Assembly (NCBI RefSeq): GCF_014650035.1
Contig: NZ_BMUE01000021.1
Span: 1-64,000, forward strand
Reading direction: 5' to 3'
Origin: Streptomyces lucensis JCM 4490
GTDB lineage: Bacteria; Actinomycetota; Actinomycetes; Streptomycetales; Streptomycetaceae
Length of the DNA: 64,000 nucleotides
A program made the position numbers and the translations under genes. Each line of letters opens with the position of its first letter. Position 1 is the first letter of the stretch. The notes under the pieces were generated by a model. It was given only the letters and a program-made list of their open reading frames with translations. It was not told where the DNA came from and made no database searches. Shown piece by piece: positions 40,800 to 50,600 of this stretch.

Positions 40800-41010
40800 C
40801 GCACACTCCCCAGCCCGTCCGCGGCACCCACCGTGCCCGCCCGGCAACCACGCACCCAGCCGCCTGACACCCACCGAGCCCGTCCGGCACCCACCCAGCC
40901 CGCCCGGTGTCCACCCGCCCAGCCATCAAGTCCGTCCGGCACGGGCCCACCCAGGCCGACCGGCATCCTCCCGGCCTGTCCGGCGTTTGGGGACGAGGCC
41001 GTTCAGGCCG
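40800..41010. repeat. Degenerate array of CAGCCCGTCCGGC-type repeats
   Basis: In this 340-base gene-free gap (40794-41133) a motif of the form CCCAGCCCGTCCGG recurs at irregular 16-40 base spacing, each with small changes, ending in GTCCGGCGTTTGGGGACGAG. I recall the last phrase as a common Streptomyces intergenic repeat. No gene is supported here. Confidence 0.6.
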
Positions 41011-41049
41011 CCGGGTCCTGCTGGGGGCGCAGCCCCCAGCAGGACCCGG
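41011..41049. terminator. Perfect 18-base hairpin
   Basis: CCGGGTCCTGCTGGGGGC pairs perfectly with its complement around a GCA loop. It lies after the FMN reductase and 85 bases before the response regulator, and is likely the terminator isolating the two units. Confidence 0.75.
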
Positions 41050-41133
41050 CGAGTCGGTGAGAGCCAGGTAAAAAGGGTGCCCGCGGCCCCCCGCACCCAG
41101 CCGAACCGCCGGAGGCCTTGGCAGACTGGTCGC

Positions 41134-41904
41134 GTGCCCCAGAACGTGCTGCTCGCCGAGGACGACCGCGCCATCCGTCATGCCCTGGAGCGGGCGCTGA
41201 CGCTGGAGGGGTACCAGGTGACGGCGGTCGCCGACGGCGTCGAGGCGCTGGCCCAGGCCCACCGGACACCGCCGGACGTCCTCGTGCTCGACGTCATGAT
41301 GCCGGGCATCGACGGCCTCCAGGTCTGCCGGGTGCTGCGCGCCGAGGGCGACCGCACCCCGATCCTCATGCTCACCGCGCTCGTGGAGACCGCCGACCGG
41401 ATCGCGGGCCTGGACGCCGGCGCCGACGACTACGTGGTCAAGCCGTTCGACGTGGAGGAGGTCTTCGCCCGGCTGCGCGCGCTGCTGCGCCGTACCAGCC
41501 CGGTGCCGGCCGGCGGCACCGGCCCCGAGGGCGGCGGCCAGGGTGCCGGCCAGGGCGGCGCCGTACGGGCCGGCGCCCAGCCGGCCGACGTCCGGTCCGC
41601 CGACCGGCAGCTGGAGGCCGCCGGCGTCCGCATGGACCTGCAGGCCCGCCGGGCCTGGCGCGGCGGCCGCGAGCTGGAGCTGACCCGCACCGAGTTCGAG
41701 TTGCTGGAGCTGCTGGTGCGCAACGCGGAGATCGTGCTCGACCACTCGACGATCTACGACCGCATCTGGGGCTACGACTTCGGCCCCGGTTCCAAGAACC
41801 TCGCCGTCTACGTCGGCTACCTGCGCCGCAAGCTGGACGAGCCCGGCGCCCCGCAGCTGATCCACACCGTGCGGGGCGTGGGATACGTGCTGCGGGAGGG
41901 CTGA
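41134..41904 (+). CDS. OmpR-family response regulator
   Basis: A 256-residue regulator. The receiver domain has the acidic pair Asp10-Asp11 (LLAEDDRA), phospho-acceptor Asp53 in VLDVMMPGIDGL, and the Lys of YVVKPFDVEE. A 35-residue Gly/Ala-rich linker (GGGQGAGQGG) separates it from the winged-helix domain (LELTRTEFELLELLVRNAEI, then VYVGYLRRKLDE). CAGACT ends 6 bases before GTG 41134 and no ribosome-binding site is seen, so the start may be leaderless. The kinase gene begins at the next base. Confidence 0.93.
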   Translation: MPQNVLLAEDDRAIRHALERALTLEGYQVTAVADGVEALAQAHRTPPDVLVLDVMMPGIDGLQVCRVLRAEGDRTPILMLTALVETADRIAGLDAGADDYVVKPFDVEEVFARLRALLRRTSPVPAGGTGPEGGGQGAGQGGAVRAGAQPADVRSADRQLEAAGVRMDLQARRAWRGGRELELTRTEFELLELLVRNAEIVLDHSTIYDRIWGYDFGPGSKNLAVYVGYLRRKLDEPGAPQLIHTVRGVGYVLREG

Positions 41905-43359
41905 GTGGGCCGCCCGGCGCGGCCGCCGGCCCTGCGCCGGCCCAGGCTCGTCTCGCTGCGCACCACCTTCGCCGTGTCCTTCGCGGCGGTCACCGCCGCC
42001 GTCACGATCCTCGTCGGCATCGTGTCGTACGGCTCCGCCGCCCGGCTGGTCCGCGTCGACCAGCAGTCGGTGTTCACGCAGGTCGTGCAGGACGTCCAGG
42101 ACGAGGTGCGCCAGCACCGGATGGTGCCGGAGGACTTCTCCTCCTCGCGCCCGGGGCACGACCTGGTCCGGCCCGCCCGCACCGACGTGCAGGTGCTCGG
42201 CGCGCGGGGGGAGATCGTGGACCACGGCAGCCCGGTGCTGCCCGTCACCGCCCGGGACCGGTCCGTGGCGGTGGCGCGCCCGGCCGGGAGGATGGTCCAG
42301 CACAAGGACGTACGGGTCGACGAGGACCTGTTCCGCATCGCCACCGTCTCGCTGGGCGACGGGCGGGGCGCGGTCCAGGTGGCGCAGGAGTTCAGCGACA
42401 CCGAGGACCTGCTGCGCACGCTGCAGCAGCGCACGCTGATCCTGATGGCGGCGGTCGTGGTCGCGGCGGGGCTGTTCGGGTGGTGGCTGGCCCGGCGGAT
42501 CACCCGGCGGCTGGTCGTCCTGACGTCGGCCGCGGAGGACGTGGCCCGCACCCGGCGGCTGGGCATCCAGGTGCCGGTCACGGGGCTGGACGAGGTGGGC
42601 CGGCTGGGGCGGGCCTTCGACCGCATGCTGGGCCGGCTCGCGCAGTCCGAGGAGGACCAGCGGCGGCTCGTCCAGGACGCGGGCCACGAACTGCGCACGC
42701 CGCTGACGTCCCTGCGGACCAACATCTCCCTGCTCCGGCGCATCGACGAACTCCCGCCCGGTACCCGCGAGGACCTGGTCGCCGACCTCACCCAGGAGGC
42801 CCGGGAACTCACCGACCTGGTCAACGAGCTGGTGGACCTCGCCGCCGGGCAGTCCGACGCCGAGCCGCCGCAGCGGGTGGACCTCGCCGACCTCGCCGAG
42901 GACGTGGCGGGGCTGGCGGAACGGCGCACCGGCCGCCGGATCACGCTGCGTACGAGCGGTGACACGACGACCGACGGGCGGCCCGGGATGCTGCAGCGGG
43001 CCATCTCCAACCTGGTGGAGAACGCGGCCAAGTTCGACCGGGACGGCAAGGCGCCGATCGAGGTCGCCGTCACCGGTCCGGCGCGGCCGGGCGCCGTGCG
43101 CGTGGAGGTGCTGGACCGGGGGCCCGGCATCGCCGACGGGGACCTCATCCGCATCTTCGACCGCTTCTACCGGGCCGCCGACGCGCGGTCCCTGCCGGGG
43201 TCGGGCCTCGGCCTTTCCATCGTGCGCGAGGTCGCGACGGCGCACGGCGGAGCACCGTTCGCCTTCCGGCGGGAGGGCGGTGGGGCGGTCATCGGATTCA
43301 CGGTGGGCGGCGGCCTCGCGGACAGCGACGGCGGCCCGCCGGGCGGCCCCGACGGCTGA
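41905..43359 (+). CDS. Sensor histidine kinase
   Basis: A 484-residue membrane kinase partnered with the preceding regulator. Helix 1 is around residues 22-45, the extracytoplasmic sensor covers about 46-175, helix 2 is ILMAAVVVAAGLFGWWLA, then HAMP, the H-box DAGHELRTPLTSLRTN with phospho-acceptor His near 261, the N-box ISNLVENAAKFD, and DRGPGIADGD and GSGLGLSIVREV for ATP. The GTG start abuts the regulator stop. The C-terminus is Gly/Asp/Pro-rich. The signal sensed is unknown; the MprF-like gene across the repeat array is convergent. Confidence 0.93.
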   Translation: MGRPARPPALRRPRLVSLRTTFAVSFAAVTAAVTILVGIVSYGSAARLVRVDQQSVFTQVVQDVQDEVRQHRMVPEDFSSSRPGHDLVRPARTDVQVLGARGEIVDHGSPVLPVTARDRSVAVARPAGRMVQHKDVRVDEDLFRIATVSLGDGRGAVQVAQEFSDTEDLLRTLQQRTLILMAAVVVAAGLFGWWLARRITRRLVVLTSAAEDVARTRRLGIQVPVTGLDEVGRLGRAFDRMLGRLAQSEEDQRRLVQDAGHELRTPLTSLRTNISLLRRIDELPPGTREDLVADLTQEARELTDLVNELVDLAAGQSDAEPPQRVDLADLAEDVAGLAERRTGRRITLRTSGDTTTDGRPGMLQRAISNLVENAAKFDRDGKAPIEVAVTGPARPGAVRVEVLDRGPGIADGDLIRIFDRFYRAADARSLPGSGLGLSIVREVATAHGGAPFAFRREGGGAVIGFTVGGGLADSDGGPPGGPDG

Positions 43360-43392
43360 TCCCGGGCAGCCCGCCGCCCCTGATGCCCCGGA

Positions 43393-43586
43393 CCCGGTGG
43401 CCGCCCGGCTTCTGCGGCCCGCCGCCCTGGGCCCGGTGGCCGTCCGGTCTCTGCGGCCCGTGGCCCTGGGCCCGGTGGCCGTCCGGTCTCTGCGGTCCGC
43501 CGCCCTGGGCCCGGGGCCGCCCGGCCCCTACGACCGGCCGCCCCGGGCCCGGTGACCGCCCGGCTTCTACGACCCGCCGCCCATCC
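43393..43586. repeat. Five-unit 39-base tandem repeat reaching into the MprF-like gene end
   Basis: Units begin at 43393, 43432, 43471, 43510 and 43548, each opening CCCGG(T)G and of 38-39 bases. Units 2 and 3 differ at only a few bases. The last unit includes the stop codon and final codons of the MprF-like gene. The period is a multiple of three, so several frames stay open through the array and show a 13-residue periodic peptide; I do not regard these as genes. Confidence 0.93.
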
Positions 43587-45375
43587 CCGGCAGGGTGAGG
43601 AAGCCCTCCGCCCGGGCGGAGGCCAGGCCGATGCGGGGGATGTCGCTGCTCTTGGCGAAGAGCAGGAAGCGGGGTTCCCACAGCGGGCGGTACTTGGCGT
43701 TGGCGCGGTAGAGGGACTCGATCTGCCACCAGCGGGAGAAGAACGTGAGGGTGGAGCGCCACAGGCGCAGGACCGGGCCGGCGCCGAGGCGGGAGCCCCG
43801 CTCGAAGACCGAGCGGAACATGGCGAAGTTGAGGGAGACGCGCCGGATGCCCAGCTCATTCGCCTGCAGGAGGAGTTCCACCACCATGTACTCCATCAGG
43901 CCGTTCTCGCAGGCGCGGTCGCGGCGCATCAGGTCCAGGGACAGGCCGTGCTCGCCCCAGGGCACGAAGCTCAGCAGGGCGCGCGGTTCGCCGTCCGCGT
44001 CCCGGCACTCCAGCATCACGCAGCGGCCGTCGGCCGGGTCGCCGAGGCGGCCGAGGGCCATGGAGAAGCCGCGCTCGGTGGCGCCGTCGCGCCAGCGGTC
44101 GGCGCGCTCGACGAGCAGGGCCGTCTCGGCGTCCCCGATGTCCTCGTGGCGGCGGATGCGGACGGTGTAGCCGGCCCGCCGGACCCGGTTGTGGGCCTGC
44201 CGGACCACGCGCATGGCGCGGCCCTCGAGGGTGAAGTCGGCCAGGTCGACGATCGCCTCGTCGCCGAGTTCGAGGGCGTCCAGGCCGTGGCGGGCGTAGA
44301 CGGTGCCCGCTTCCTCGCTCGCGCCCATCACCGCGGGCGTCCAGGCGTGCCGGCGGGCCTCCGCCAGCCAGGCGTCGATGGCGCCGGGCCAGGCCTCGGG
44401 GTCGCCGATCGGGTCGCCGGAGGCGAGGCTGACGCCGCCGACGACGCGGTAGGCGATGGCGGCCTTGCCGCTGGGCGAGAACAGGACGGCCTTGTCGCGG
44501 CGCAGCGCGAAGTAGCCGAGCGAGTCGCGCTCGCCGTGCCGCTCCAGCAGGGCGCGGAGCCTCGCCTCGTCCTGCTCGCCGAGCAGGCACTCGCCGCGGG
44601 GGGCGCGGAAGCAGGCGTAGAGGACCAGCAGGAAGGCCGCGGCCATCGCGACGTTGACGATGACGTCGGCCCAGCCGGGGGCGGCGACGTCGGTCACGTG
44701 GTCGGCGAGCGGGCCGACGCTGATGCCGCGCAGCAGGGTGTACGCGATCTCGTCGCCGAGCGGGGCGCCGGGGTGCGTGTTGGTGGCGTGCACCAGGAGG
44801 GTGCCGAGGGTGCCGCAGGCCAGGATGCCGCCGGCGCCGGCGGCGAGGGCCAGGCGCGGGTTGGAGCGGTCGCCGATGGCGTCGAACTCGCGGCGGCCGA
44901 GCAGCAGGGCGGCGACGAACAGGCCGGTGAGGGCGGCGGAGAGCCAGTCGAAGAGGTGCCCGCGGAACGGGTCGCGGGTCAGCGCGAGGGCGTAGAGGCA
45001 GAACAGGGGGCCGGCCAGGAGGAGGTTGAAGACCCAGGCGGCGCGCTTGCGGCGGCGCATGACCACCGCGAGGAACAGTGCGAGCGCCGCCGAGACCAGG
45101 CCGGCGGTGGCCAGGTACGGGGTGAAGAACTCGCCCGCGTTGTGCTCGTGCACCTCCTCGCGGAAGGGCAGCGACATGACGGCGGCGATGTTCAGGACCG
45201 CCATGAGCCGCAGGTACCAGACGGTGGCCGTGGCGGCGCGGGTGCGCAGCCGGCCGCCGCCGGCCGGGCGGAAGCGGACCGGGGGGAGGCGGGCCGGCAG
45301 GAGGCGGATGCCGCGGCGGGGACTGCGCGGAGCGGGGACCTGCGGGGAGACCAGGGTCGGCTGTCGAGCGGGCAT
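43567..45375 (-). CDS. MprF-like phosphatidylglycerol lysyltransferase-domain protein
   Basis: A 602-residue protein: a basic Pro/Arg N-terminus, about six membrane helices in residues 50-270 (VWYLRLMAVLNIAAVMSL onward), then a cytoplasmic DUF2156 double-GNAT domain with LFSPSGKAAIAYRVVGGVSL, MGASEEAGTVYARHGLDALE, KVxxFxLxGR-like DLADFTLEGRAMRVVRQAHN and the C-terminal FAMFRSVFERGSRLG. Such proteins transfer Lys or Ala from tRNA to lipids, lowering surface charge and giving peptide resistance. The N-terminal flippase part is shorter than in staphylococcal MprF. The 39-base repeats begin at its 3' end. Confidence 0.85.
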   Translation of the reverse strand: MPARQPTLVSPQVPAPRSPRRGIRLLPARLPPVRFRPAGGGRLRTRAATATVWYLRLMAVLNIAAVMSLPFREEVHEHNAGEFFTPYLATAGLVSAALALFLAVVMRRRKRAAWVFNLLLAGPLFCLYALALTRDPFRGHLFDWLSAALTGLFVAALLLGRREFDAIGDRSNPRLALAAGAGGILACGTLGTLLVHATNTHPGAPLGDEIAYTLLRGISVGPLADHVTDVAAPGWADVIVNVAMAAAFLLVLYACFRAPRGECLLGEQDEARLRALLERHGERDSLGYFALRRDKAVLFSPSGKAAIAYRVVGGVSLASGDPIGDPEAWPGAIDAWLAEARRHAWTPAVMGASEEAGTVYARHGLDALELGDEAIVDLADFTLEGRAMRVVRQAHNRVRRAGYTVRIRRHEDIGDAETALLVERADRWRDGATERGFSMALGRLGDPADGRCVMLECRDADGEPRALLSFVPWGEHGLSLDLMRRDRACENGLMEYMVVELLLQANELGIRRVSLNFAMFRSVFERGSRLGAGPVLRLWRSTLTFFSRWWQIESLYRANAKYRPLWEPRFLLFAKSSDIPRIGLASARAEGFLTLPGMGGGS

Positions 45376-45485
45376 GGTGACGGGTCACCTTGGGGGAGGG
45401 GGACGGGGAAACGCAGACCTTACAGCGCGTGAGGCCGGCGCGGGTGCGGGAAGATCCGCACAGCCACCGCACAGCGTCTCATCCG

Positions 45486-45758
45486 TCAGCGGCCCGTACG
45501 GCGCCGGGCCGCCAGCAGCCAGCCCAGGTTGCCCGCCGCGGCGCCGGCCGCCACCGTGGCGACGATGACCCCGCCGGTGGCGAGGCCGTCGCTGAACAGG
45601 TGCGGGCGCCGGTCGAGGCTGTGCAGGCCGAAGCCGCTCAGCTCGTACACGCCGACGGCGGCGATCACGAGACTGACGACCAGCAGCGCCAGCGTCGGCG
45701 CGAGACTGCGCACGCAGACCGCCCCCGCGGTCTCCGTCGCCCCGTCCGTGTCCTGCAT
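45486..45758 (-). CDS. Small two-helix membrane protein
   Basis: A 90-residue protein with two hydrophobic segments (LAPTLALLVVSLVIAAVGVY and ATGGVIVATVAAGAAAGNLG) and an ending LLAARRRTGR. I do not recognise the family. The ATG is preceded by GGGGGAG. It lies 110 bases downstream of the MprF-like gene start and may be expressed with it; its role is unknown. Confidence 0.6.
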   Translation of the reverse strand: MQDTDGATETAGAVCVRSLAPTLALLVVSLVIAAVGVYELSGFGLHSLDRRPHLFSDGLATGGVIVATVAAGAAAGNLGWLLAARRRTGR

Positions 45759-45821
45759 GTCTCCCCCGATGAACGGATCTGTGGCCGTTGGCCGTTGGGA
45801 ACCTACATTACGTAGGGTCGA

Positions 45822-45827
45822 TAGGGT
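45822..45827 (+). promoter_or_regulatory. -10 hexamer TAGGGT of a leaderless promoter
   Basis: It ends 7 bases before the GTG of the M55 peptidase gene. A second GTAGGGT lies 10 bases upstream, so the promoter region is a short direct repeat. Confidence 0.5.
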
Positions 45828-45834
45828 CGACGCC

Positions 45835-46665
45835 GTGCGGATCTACATCAGCGTGGACATGGAAGGCGTCACCGGACTTGTGGACGCCGATGACGTCCAG
45901 CCGGGCGGACGGGACTACGAGCGCGGCCGGTCGATGATGGCCGAGGACGTGAACGCGGCCGTGCGCGGCGCGCTGTCGGCCGGCGCGGCGGACATCCTCG
46001 TCAACGACGCCCACGGCCCGATGCGCAACCTGCTGCCGCAGGACCTGCACCCGGCGGCCCGCCTGGTGCGGGGCAAGCCCAAGCAGATGGGCATGCTGGA
46101 GGGGCTGACCGGGGAGTACGACGCCGTGCTGTGCGTCGGCTACCACTCCCGCGCCGGCGCCCTGGGCGTGCTCAGCCACAGCTTCATGGGGCACGAGATC
46201 GAGGACATGTGGCTGGACGGCCGCCCGGTCGGCGAGATCGGCCTCGCCCACGCCACCGCGGCGGCCCTGGGCGTGCCGGTGGTGGCCCTCACGGGTGACG
46301 ACGCGGCGTGCGCGGAGATGACGGCGTGGGCGGCGTCGGTCGCCACCGTCCCGGTGAAGTACGCCCACGACCGGTTCGCCGCCGAGCTGCGCCCGGAGGC
46401 CGAGGCGCGCAAGGCGGTCGAGGAGACGGTCGCCCGGGCGCTGACCCCGCTCCCACCCCGCCCCGGCCCGCAGGCCGGCCAGGCCACCCTGACCGTCCGC
46501 TGGCAGTCCGCCTCGGTCGCCGCCACCCTCCTCGGCATCCCCGGCGTCACGGCCGACGACAGCCGCACGGTACGCACGACCGGCCGGCTGCCGGACCTGT
46601 ACCGCCAGTTCGGGGTGTGGATGCGGGTGGCCTCGTCCCTCTCCGGCCAAGCGCCCTACTGCTGA
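45835..46665 (+). CDS. M55-family D-aminopeptidase (DppA-like)
   Basis: A 276-residue zinc peptidase of the DppA group, which cleaves D-Ala-containing dipeptides and helps recycle peptidoglycan. The metal-site residues Asp8 and Glu10 are in YISVDMEGVTGL; NDAHGPMRNL, CVGYHSRAGALGVLSHS and MGHEIEDMWLDG supply further His and Glu ligands. Length fits the family. The GTG start is 7 bases after TAGGGT, so the message is probably leaderless. It is followed after 26 bases by an MBL-fold gene with its own ribosome-binding site, likely in the same transcript. Confidence 0.9.
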   Translation: MRIYISVDMEGVTGLVDADDVQPGGRDYERGRSMMAEDVNAAVRGALSAGAADILVNDAHGPMRNLLPQDLHPAARLVRGKPKQMGMLEGLTGEYDAVLCVGYHSRAGALGVLSHSFMGHEIEDMWLDGRPVGEIGLAHATAAALGVPVVALTGDDAACAEMTAWAASVATVPVKYAHDRFAAELRPEAEARKAVEETVARALTPLPPRPGPQAGQATLTVRWQSASVAATLLGIPGVTADDSRTVRTTGRLPDLYRQFGVWMRVASSLSGQAPYC

Positions 46666-46691
46666 CCCTTCCAACCGTGAGGTGAGTTGTC

Positions 46692-47507
46692 GTGACCACT
46701 GCGTCTTCCGGCCCGTCCCGGTCCGCGTCCGCCGCCGGCGAGCGGATCCCCGTCCGGGTCCTCGGCGGCCCGACCGTGCTCATCGAGTACGGCGGACTCC
46801 GTTTCCTGACCGATCCGACCTTCGACGGGCCCGGCGACTATCCCGCACCCAGCGGCCGGGTCCTGACCAAGACCGCCCCGCCCCTCGTGACGCCCGCCGG
46901 ACTCGGGCCCGTGGACGTCGTGCTGCTCTCCCACGACCAGCACGCGGACAACCTCGACCACTCCGGCCGCGCCCTGCTCGCCGACGTACCGCGCACCTTC
47001 ACCACACCCGCGGCGGCCGGACGGCTCGGCGGCGCCACCGAGCCGCTGAACCCCTGGCAGTGCGTCGACCTGCCCCGCCCCGACGGCGGCACGGTCACCG
47101 TGACCGCCGCCCCGGCCCTGCACGGCCCCGAGGGCTGCGAGCCGCTGGTCGGCGAGGTCACCGGCTTCCTGCTGACCTCCCCCGACCTGCCCGCCGTCTA
47201 CGTCAGCGGCGACAACGCCTCCCTCGCCCTGGTCGAGGAGATCGCCGCCCGGTACGCGCCCGTCGACACCGCCGTCCTCTTCGCCGGCGCCCCCCGCCTG
47301 GCCGCCCTCGACGACGCCCTCCTCGTCCTCGACGGCACCGGCGCGGCGGCGGCCGCCGCGCTCCTCGGCGCCCGCCGCGTCGTCGCCGCCCACTGCGACA
47401 GCTGGGCCCACTTCACCGAGGGCCGCGAGCACGTCGTCCGGGCGTTCACGAATGCGGGCCTCCTGGACAGGCTGCAGCCGGCCGACCCCGTCCGCCCGGA
47501 GGTCTGA
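46692..47507 (+). CDS. Metallo-beta-lactamase fold hydrolase (UlaG-like)
   Basis: A 271-residue protein of the MBL superfamily. The metal motif HxHxD is modified: VDVVLLSHDQHADNLDHSGR gives HDQHAD with a further Asp and His. The beta-strand VLIEYGGLRFLTDPTFD and late SGDNASL and HCDSWAHF (His ligands) fit the UlaG-like branch. GTG 46692 has GAGGTGAG upstream. It probably forms an operon with the M55 peptidase, so a peptide or sugar-phosphate ester substrate is possible but unproven. Confidence 0.85.
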   Translation: MTTASSGPSRSASAAGERIPVRVLGGPTVLIEYGGLRFLTDPTFDGPGDYPAPSGRVLTKTAPPLVTPAGLGPVDVVLLSHDQHADNLDHSGRALLADVPRTFTTPAAAGRLGGATEPLNPWQCVDLPRPDGGTVTVTAAPALHGPEGCEPLVGEVTGFLLTSPDLPAVYVSGDNASLALVEEIAARYAPVDTAVLFAGAPRLAALDDALLVLDGTGAAAAAALLGARRVVAAHCDSWAHFTEGREHVVRAFTNAGLLDRLQPADPVRPEV

Positions 47508-47694
47508 GCGCGCCCGCAGCACCTGCGGACCACCCCCGGAACCTCCGGTCCCGCCCCGCGCTCACAGCCTCCCCCCGCTCCCTGTGCGGTGGGCTTAACC
47601 CCTGGTGAGCGGGCGCGGAGACACCCGCGTAATCAGCGCTTCCTACGGTCACGACGGGTGATGTCGGACCGAGCACAGGAGATGGGGGGCGCCC

Positions 47695-50600
47695 GTGGCC
47701 GCGCCGGGCTCGCAGAGCGAGGGCACGACGAAGGTGCGGACGGTCTGCTCGTACTGCGGGGTGGGCTGCGGCCTGGTCCTCGACGTCCGCACGGACGCGG
47801 ACGGGCGGCGTACCGTCCTGAAGGCGGCCGGGGACAAGGAGCACCCGGCGAACTTCGGCCGGCTGTGCACCAAGGGCGCGACCACCGCGGACCTGCTCGC
47901 CGCGCCGGGCCGGCTGACCACCGCCCTGGTCCGGCCGGAGCGCGGCGAGGAGCCGCGGCCCGCGCCCGTGGCGGACGCCGTCGCCGAGACGGCCCGCCGC
48001 CTGCGCGCGATCGTCGACGAGCACGGCCCCGACGCGGTCGCCCTCTACGTCTCCGGCCAGCTGAGCCTGGAGGCGCAGTACCTGGCGAACAAGCTGGCCA
48101 AGGGGTTCATCCGGACCAACGGGATCGAGTCGAACTCCCGGCTGTGCATGGCGAGCGCCGGCACCGGCTACAAGCTGTCGCTCGGCGCGGACGGGCCGCC
48201 CGGCTCCTACCAGGACCTCGACCGGGCCGACGTCTTCCTCGTCATCGGCTCCAACATGGCCGACTGCCACCCGATCCTCTTCCTGCGCATGATGGAGCGG
48301 GTGAAGTCGGCGGGCGCCAAGCTGATCGTGGTGGACCCGCGGCGCACCGCCACCGCCGCGAAGGCCGACCTGTTCCTGCAGATCGAGCCCGGCACGGACC
48401 TCGCGCTGCTCAACGGCCTGCTGCACCTGCTGCACGCGAACGGCCGCACCGACCCCGCCTTCATCGCCGCGCACACCGAGGGCTGGGAGGCTATGCCCGC
48501 CTTCCTCGCCGGCTACCCGCCCGCCGCCGTCGCCGGCATCACCGGCATCCCGGAGGACGACCTCCGCGAGGCCGCCCGGCTGATCGGCGAGGCGGGGGAG
48601 TGGACGAGCTGCTGGACGATGGGCCTGAACCAGTCCACGCACGGCACCTGGAACACCAACGCCCTGATCAACCTGCACCTCGCCACCGGCGCGATCTGCC
48701 GCCCCGGCAGCGGGCCCTTCTCCCTCACCGGCCAGCCCAACGCCATGGGCGGCCGGGAGATGGGCTACATGGGCCCCGGCCTGCCCGGTCAGCGCTCGGT
48801 CCTGGCCGACGCCGACCGGGCCTTCGTCGAGGAGCTGTGGGAGCTGGAGCCGGGCGCGCTGCGCGCCGACGGCGTCGGCAGGGGCACGGTCGAGATGTTC
48901 CGCAGGATGGCGGACGGCGACGTCAAGGCGTGCTGGATCATCTGCACCAACCCGGTCGCCTCGGTCGCTAACCGCAGGACGGTCATCGAGGGCCTGGAGG
49001 CCGCCGAGTTCGTCGTCACGCAGGACGTGTTCGCCGAGACGGAGACGAACGCGTACGCCGACGTCGTGCTGCCCGGCGCGCTGTGGACCGAGACCGAGGG
49101 CGTCCTGGTCAACAGCGAGCGCAACCTCACCCTCGCCCGCCCGGCCGCCGATCCGCCCGGCGAGGCGATGGCGGACTGGCGGATCATCGCCGCCGTGGCC
49201 CGTGCGATGGGCTACGAGAAGGGCTTCACGTACGACAGCGCCGAGGAGGTCTTCGAGGAGCTCAAGCGAGCCTGGAACCCGGTGACCGGCTGGGACCTGC
49301 GCGGGGTGAGCTACGAGCGGCTGCGCAGGACGCCCGTGCAGTGGCCGGCGCCGAGCCCCGACGGCCCCGACCGCAACCCGATCCGGTACGTCGGCGAGGA
49401 CGGCACCGGCTCACCGGTGTTCCCGACCCCGAGCGGCCGTGCCGTCTTCCACGCCCGCCCGCACATCCCGCCGGCGGAGATGCCCGACGACGACTTCCCC
49501 TTCGTGCTCAACACCGGCCGTCTCCAGCACCAGTGGCACACGCTGACGAAGACGGCCAAGGTGGCCAAGCTGAACCGGCTCGACCCCGGCCCCTTCCTGG
49601 AGGTGCACCCGGACGACGCGGCCCGGCTGGGCGTCGCCGAGGGCGACTCGGTGGAGGTCGCGTCGCGGCGCGGGCGGGCCGTGCTGCCGGCGGTCGTCAC
49701 CGACCGGGTGCGACCGGGCTGCTGCTTCGCGCCGTTCCACTGGAACGACCTGTTCGGGGAGTACCTGAGCGTCAACGCGGTCACCAGCGACGCCGTCGAC
49801 CCGCTGTCGTTCCAGCCCGGGTTCAAGGCGTGCGCGGTGTCGCTGGCCAGGACGGCCACCCCGGTGACGGTGCGACCGCCCGTCCCGGCGGTCACCGGGG
49901 CTCCGGCCCCGGTCCCGGCGGTCACCGGCACCCCGGCCCCGGCTCCGGCGATCCCCGCCCTCGCAGCCGCTTCCATGAGGTCCGCCTCTTCCACGGCGTC
50001 CGCCGCGCCGGCGCCCTTCGGGCTGGAACCCGCGCCGCCCCCGGTCCTGGCCGACCACGAACGCCGGTACCTGACCGGCTTCCTCGCCGGCGTCCCGTCC
50101 GGCTTCCCGGGCGTGCCGGTGCTGCCGCCGGACGCCCCGTTCAGCCCGGAGCACGCCCTGTGGGTGAACGGCGTACTGGCCGGGATGTACTCCAGGACCG
50201 GGACCGAGCCCCCCGGCGGTGATCCACGGCCGACGGCCGACGCCCCGCGCCGCCAGGTGGTGATCCTGTGGGCGTCGCAGACCGGGAACGCGGAGGAGTT
50301 CGCGTCGGCCACGGCGGAGCGGCTCACCGCGGACGGCCACGCCGCCGCCCTCCTGCCCATGGCGGACGCCGACCCCGCCGCGCTGCCGTCCGGCGCGGAC
50401 CTGCTGCTGATCACGAGCACCTTCGGCGACGGCGACGCCCCCGACAACGGCACCGCGTTCTGGGACACCCTCACCGCGCCCGACGCCCCGCGCCTGGAGG
50501 GCAGGCGTTACGCCGTCCTGGCCTTCGGCGACTCCTCGTACGACGACTTCTGCGGCCACGGCCGCCGCCTGGACCGGCGCATGGCGGAACTGGACGCGGT

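Noticed and set aside
43393..43586. CRISPR-like array
   Set aside because: Units are directly adjacent with no unique spacers and no cas genes are present.
43298..43762. Minus-strand frame with a 13-residue repeating peptide over the 39-base repeats
   Set aside because: The period is a multiple of three, so any frame without a stop in one unit stays open. It overlaps real genes on both sides and has no start signal.
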